Shown here in pieces: positions 60,325 through 64,000 of a stretch of DNA of 64,000 nucleotides. The stretch comes from Primulina eburnea (Eukaryota > Streptophyta > Magnoliopsida > Lamiales > Gesneriaceae). The notes under the pieces were generated by a model. The model had not been told where the DNA came from, made no database searches, and saw only the letters and a list, made by a program, of their open reading frames with translations. The stretch spans positions 29,668,277-29,732,276 of the forward strand of contig NC_133105.1 of NCBI RefSeq assembly GCF_022965805.1, in the 5' to 3' direction. Both the position numbers and the translations under genes were made by a program. Every line of letters starts with the position of its first letter. Positions within the stretch are counted from its first letter, which is position 1.

Positions 60325-63300
60325 TCATATGAATAGCTCTGGATGTTTCTGTCTCATATCAGACTCTGTCTCCCAAGTTGCTTCCTCGATGCCATGACGA
60401 CTCCACTGCACCTTCACAAGCGGAATGGTCTTCGTTCTGAGCTGTTTTTCTTTCCGATCAAGAATCTGAATCGGTCGCTCAACATAGCTCAAAGTTTGAT
60501 CTAACTCAGCTTCGTCAGGCTGAATGACATGAGACTCATCTGGCATATATCTGCGAAGCATCGATACATGAAAAAAGTCATGTATATCAGATAATGAAGG
60601 AGGAAGAGCAAGTCTGTAAGCTCGATCGCCAATCTTCTCAAGAATCTCATACGGACCGACGTATCTAGGAGACAACTTCCCACGCTTGCCAAATCTGACC
60701 ACGCCTCTGAAAGGTGAAATCTTCAAAAATACTCTGTCTCCCTGTTCGAATACTAACGGTCTGCGTCTGATATTGGCGTACTTTGCTTGCCTATCCTGTG
60801 CCGTCTTCATTCTCTTCTGAATGATTTTCACTTTTTCGGTCATCTCACGAATCATATCAGGCCCCAACTCTGGTACCTCAGAGATATCATCCCAGTACAA
60901 CGGAGATCTACACTTCTTTCCGTATAAAGCTTCGAACGGTGCCATCTCTATGCTCGTCTGATAGCTGTTGTTGTATGAAAACTCACACAACGGCAATGAA
61001 TCCTGCCAACTAGTACCAAAGTCTAGTACTATAGCTCTCAGCATATCTTCTAAAGTCTGGATAGTCCGCTCTGACTGTCCGTCTGTCTGGAGATGATAAG
61101 CAGTGCTCAGGTGTAAAGTCGTACCCAAAGCCTGCTGCAAGCTGTGCCAGAAGTGAGAAGTAAATCGTGGATCTCGGTCTGATACGATCGATTTCGGCAC
61201 ACCATGCAATCTGACGACCTCTCTGACATACAACTCTGCCATCTGATTGTGTCGATAGGTCATCTTGTACGGAATGAAACAGGCAGATTTTGTCAATCTG
61301 TCAATGATGACCCAAATCGAATCATTGCCCCGGGACGATCGAGGTAACTTCGTAACGAAGTCCATGAAAATGTGGTCCCATTTCCATTCAGGAACAGACA
61401 AACTCTGAAGTAAACCCCCGGGCTTCTTCCTCTCTGCCTTCACCTGTTGGCAATTCAGACATCTAGACACAAATTCTGCAATATCTGTCTTCATCTGCTT
61501 CCACCAGAATTGCGTCTTCAAGTCATTGTACATCTTTCTGCCTCCAGGATGAATGCTGAACCGGCTACAGTGTGCCTCTGACATAATCTGTCGTCTCAAA
61601 TCTGAAACATCTGGCACTACTAAGCGGTTATTCACATACAGAACAGAATCTCTAACCTGATACTCTGATATATGACCAGCTATGACCATATCAATCGATC
61701 TCTGGACGCTCAGATCAGTCCTCTGTGCTTCTTTGATCCTCAAAATCAGATCTGGCTCAATCTGAATCGCAGTAAGTCGCAACGGTCTATTCTCTATATC
61801 AAATGTCAATCCAGACAAGCAACAATCTTCTACTAAACTCGATACACCTATAGTCGACAAGGACAAAGAACATATCTTTCGACTCAAGGCGTCTGCCGCT
61901 GCATTCGACTTTCCTGGATGGTACTTGATCTCGCAATCAAAATCTTTCAGCAGATCAAGCCATCGTCGCTGCCTCATGTTCAACTCTGACTGAGAAAAGA
62001 GATACTTCAAGCTCTTATGATCGGAATAAATCTCAAATTTCTCGCCATACAGATAATGACGCCAGATCTTAAGTGCAAACACAATCGCCGCCAATTCAAG
62101 GTCATGAATCGGATAACGGGTCTCGTGCGGCTTCAGCTGTCTAGAGGCGTATGCTATCACGCGCCCTCGCTGCATAAGAACACATCCAAGCCCTCTGTGA
62201 GATGCATCACAATATACAACGAACTCACCTGTACCTGATGGAATTGTCAAGACAGGCGCACTAGTCAGCCTCTTCTTCAGCTCAACAAAACCGCTCTCAC
62301 ACTCTTCTGACCACACAAATGGCATGTTCTTCTGTGTCAACTGGGTAATCGGCTTCGCTATACTGGAGAAATCTCGGATAAAACGTCGATAATACCCGGC
62401 TAGACCCATGAAACTGCGTATCTCAGGCACAGAAGTCGGTCTCGGCCAACTGATCACAGCCTCAACTTTACTCGGATCTACCGCAATACCCTCTCCAGAT
62501 ATAATGTGCCCCAAGAAAACAACCTGTCGCAACCAGAATTCGCATTTGGACAGTTTGGCATACAACTGCTCCTGTCGCAAAGTCTTCAGCACGATTCTCA
62601 GATGATCTGCATGCTCAGTCAAACTCTTCGAATACACCAAAATGTCGTCAATAAACACAATCACAAAATCATCTAAATATCTCTGAAAAATGCGGTTCAT
62701 CAAACTCATAAACACCGCAGGTGCATTCGTCAAACCGAAAGGCATAACAACAAACTCGTAATGTCCATACCTGGTTCGAAATGCCGTCTTCGGAATATCA
62801 ACGTCTCTAACTCGGAGCTGATGATACCCTGATCTCAAATCGATTTTCGAATATACAGAAGATCCCTGTAACTGGTCAAATAAGTCGTCAATGCGAGGCA
62901 AAGGATACTTGTTCTTCACTGTTGCCTTATTCAGCTGCCTATAATCAATACACAGTCGCATCGAACCATCTTTCTTTCGAACGAAAAGCACCGGAGCACC
63001 CCAAGGAGATACACTAGGTCTGATATATCCCTTGGACAAAAGATCTTCCAACTGTGCTTTCAACTCTTTCAGTTCTATCGGTGCCATCCTATATGGAGCT
63101 CTCGAAATAGGAACAGAACCGGGCATAAGATCTATGCTGAAATCAACCTCTCGAACCGGAGGCAACCCTGGAATCTCATCAGGAAAAACATCTGCAAACT
63201 CGCAAACCACTGGCAGATCTGCCAATGCTGGGCTCGTCTTCAGTAGATCTACTGAATATACGAGAAAGCCCTCTGCTCCTCTCTGAAGCAATCTACTCAT

Positions 63301-64000
63301 AGTCAGAGCAGATATTAAGGGAATCCGAGATCTGGAACCCTTGCCGTAGAATTTCCACTCGTCTGTCCTTTCGGGTCTGAATCTGACAATCTTGTGGAAA
63401 CAATCTACCGTGGCCCTGTACTTGGTTAACATATCTATGCCAACTATACAGTCAAAATCAGCTAAACCAAGTACTACACAATCAAGATCAATCTCATGCC
63501 CCTCAAACTGAAGCATACAGTGTCTAACAGTAGTCACAGATATCAAGCCACTTCCCAACGGAGAAGCTATAGACACTACTGTCGACATTGACTCAACAGG
63601 CAATGCATGTCTCAATGCAAAATGTTCAGATATGAATGTATGCGATGCCCCTGTGTCTATCAACACATATGCAGGATAACCACAAAGGAAACAATTACCT
63701 GCAATGACGTCATCTGGCGCCTCCTGCGCCTGCTCCTCTGTCAAGGCAAAGACACGTGCCTGCTGTCGAGGAGGCTGACTCACCGTCTGACTACCTCCTG
63801 GCCTCTGCTGTGTCTGTGTGGAGGGTGGCTGAAAGGAGTGTACAGAGGATGCCTGTCTATCCATCTGTGGCGCTGGTGCTGATGATCCTGTGCTCTGGAA
63901 TCGTTGTGCACCTCTCTGGGGACAAACTCTGGCGAAATGTCCCTGTTGCCTACAGATGTTGCAGCGTCCCAGAACTCCTTGACACTGCTCCGTAGCATGT
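60325..64000 (-). CDS. gag-pol polyprotein of element M (partial at 5' end), uninterrupted
   Basis: The frame is open from the window edge (63999) to the stop at 60325, about 1,224 codons, and the start lies outside. In order: a gag CCHC knuckle ([14 protein letters not shown], 63963-63922), protease (DTGASHTF, D at 63655-63657), reverse transcriptase (FIDD, aspartates at 62644-62649), RNase H ([18 protein letters not shown]), integrase HHCC (H.CSRFSIH to CLNCQQ), DDE core (D 61360-61362, D 61177-61179, E 61069-61071) and chromodomain ([11 protein letters not shown]) to PELFI. All catalytic residues are present. One oddity is [11 protein letters not shown] where [11 protein letters not shown] is usual. 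The protein copies the element RNA and inserts the DNA; the chromodomain may guide it to heterochromatin. It is the only undamaged pol in the window. Confidence 0.95.
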   Translation of the reverse strand, partial: HATEQCQGVLGRCNICRQQGHFARVCPQRGAQRFQSTGSSAPAPQMDRQASSVHSFQPPSTQTQQRPGGSQTVSQPPRQQARVFALTEEQAQEAPDDVIAGNCFLCGYPAYVLIDTGASHTFISEHFALRHALPVESMSTVVSIASPLGSGLISVTTVRHCMLQFEGHEIDLDCVVLGLADFDCIVGIDMLTKYRATVDCFHKIVRFRPERTDEWKFYGKGSRSRIPLISALTMSRLLQRGAEGFLVYSVDLLKTSPALADLPVVCEFADVFPDEIPGLPPVREVDFSIDLMPGSVPISRAPYRMAPIELKELKAQLEDLLSKGYIRPSVSPWGAPVLFVRKKDGSMRLCIDYRQLNKATVKNKYPLPRIDDLFDQLQGSSVYSKIDLRSGYHQLRVRDVDIPKTAFRTRYGHYEFVVMPFGLTNAPAVFMSLMNRIFQRYLDDFVIVFIDDILVYSKSLTEHADHLRIVLKTLRQEQLYAKLSKCEFWLRQVVFLGHIISGEGIAVDPSKVEAVISWPRPTSVPEIRSFMGLAGYYRRFIRDFSSIAKPITQLTQKNMPFVWSEECESGFVELKKRLTSAPVLTIPSGTGEFVVYCDASHRGLGCVLMQRGRVIAYASRQLKPHETRYPIHDLELAAIVFALKIWRHYLYGEKFEIYSDHKSLKYLFSQSELNMRQRRWLDLLKDFDCEIKYHPGKSNAAADALSRKICSLSLSTIGVSSLVEDCCLSGLTFDIENRPLRLTAIQIEPDLILRIKEAQRTDLSVQRSIDMVIAGHISEYQVRDSVLYVNNRLVVPDVSDLRRQIMSEAHCSRFSIHPGGRKMYNDLKTQFWWKQMKTDIAEFVSRCLNCQQVKAERKKPGGLLQSLSVPEWKWDHIFMDFVTKLPRSSRGNDSIWVIIDRLTKSACFIPYKMTYRHNQMAELYVREVVRLHGVPKSIVSDRDPRFTSHFWHSLQQALGTTLHLSTAYHLQTDGQSERTIQTLEDMLRAIVLDFGTSWQDSLPLCEFSYNNSYQTSIEMAPFEALYGKKCRSPLYWDDISEVPELGPDMIREMTEKVKIIQKRMKTAQDRQAKYANIRRRPLVFEQGDRVFLKISPFRGVVRFGKRGKLSPRYVGPYEILEKIGDRAYRLALPPSLSDIHDFFHVSMLRRYMPDESHVIQPDEAELDQTLSYVERPIQILDRKEKQLRTKTIPLVKVQWSRHGIEEATWETESDMRQKHPELFI

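Larger units (their letters stand above)
58406..64000 (-). mobile_element. Element M: Tekay-type retrotransposon with open gag-pol, cut by window edge
   Basis: The 3' LTR is 58406-60220, the polypurine tract 60221-60235, and gag-pol coding runs from 60325 to beyond 64000. It is inserted in fragment L. The 5' LTR and most of gag are outside the window. Confidence 0.93.

Overview
The window is a stretch of repeat-dense plant nuclear DNA, most likely from a eudicot with a large genome; I cannot name the species. I find no host gene, tRNA gene or rRNA gene. Nearly every base belongs to LTR retrotransposons inserted into one another: Ty3/gypsy chromoviruses of Tekay/Del type (tRNA-iMet primer site, gag-PR-RT-RNaseH-IN-chromodomain in one frame) and one Ty1/copia family with LTRs of about 2.1 kb. 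I name the units A to M.

Left half (1-31729). Element A (+, 1-3267) runs in from the left edge. Its 3' LTR is split by element B (+, 3268-25066; target-site duplication, TSD, AGTAT) and resumes at 25067-25723. B has one gag-pol frame (5375-9907) closed by three nonsense codons. B's 3' LTR (10008-25066) has itself taken three insertions: solo copia LTR C (10438-12577, TSD GAAAT), gypsy element D (13304-22841, TSD TTTAA) and solo gypsy LTR F (22960-24508, TSD CTAGG). D carries a fourth in its 5' LTR, solo LTR E (13781-15531, TSD ATATA). The A LTR ends at copia element G (-, 25724-31729), whose 5' LTR and leader are missing.

Middle (31730-44821). G is joined directly to gypsy element H (-, 31730-37069), which has a nearly intact gag-PR-RT-RNaseH frame and a 5' LTR. 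Next is a tandem array of a roughly 364-bp unit derived from a different Ty3/gypsy integrase (37070-38724). It is cut by gypsy element I (+, 38725-44821).

Right half (44822-64000). Gypsy element J (-) interrupts I in the integrase region and is itself split by complete copia element K (+, 47705-57608, TSD ATCAC). After the J remnant (57609-57838) there is a rearranged J-like fragment L (57839-58405). Element M (-, 58406 to the window edge) then begins; its gag-pol frame is open throughout and it is the best candidate for an autonomous source.

Two LTR families account for the gypsy copies. One starts TGTAATAGCC and ends TGTCACA (A, F, H). The other starts TGTAARR and ends GGTCCCCACA (B, D, E, I, J, L, M). 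In both, the region upstream of the TATA box holds arrays of paired GC-rich near-palindromes. Their sequence type (alpha, beta, gamma) does not follow LTR family, so the arrays look like exchangeable promoter modules. The transcribed part of the second family also holds several conserved hairpins, including in D a 20-bp-period array of nine short hairpins with an invariant TGATTY loop and stems that change in compensating ways. The copia LTR and leader have their own series of perfect hairpins. These non-coding structures are the most interesting content of the window. Elements share proteins by type, but D (gag kept, pol eroded) and K (young LTRs, dead polyprotein) look dependent on others for movement.
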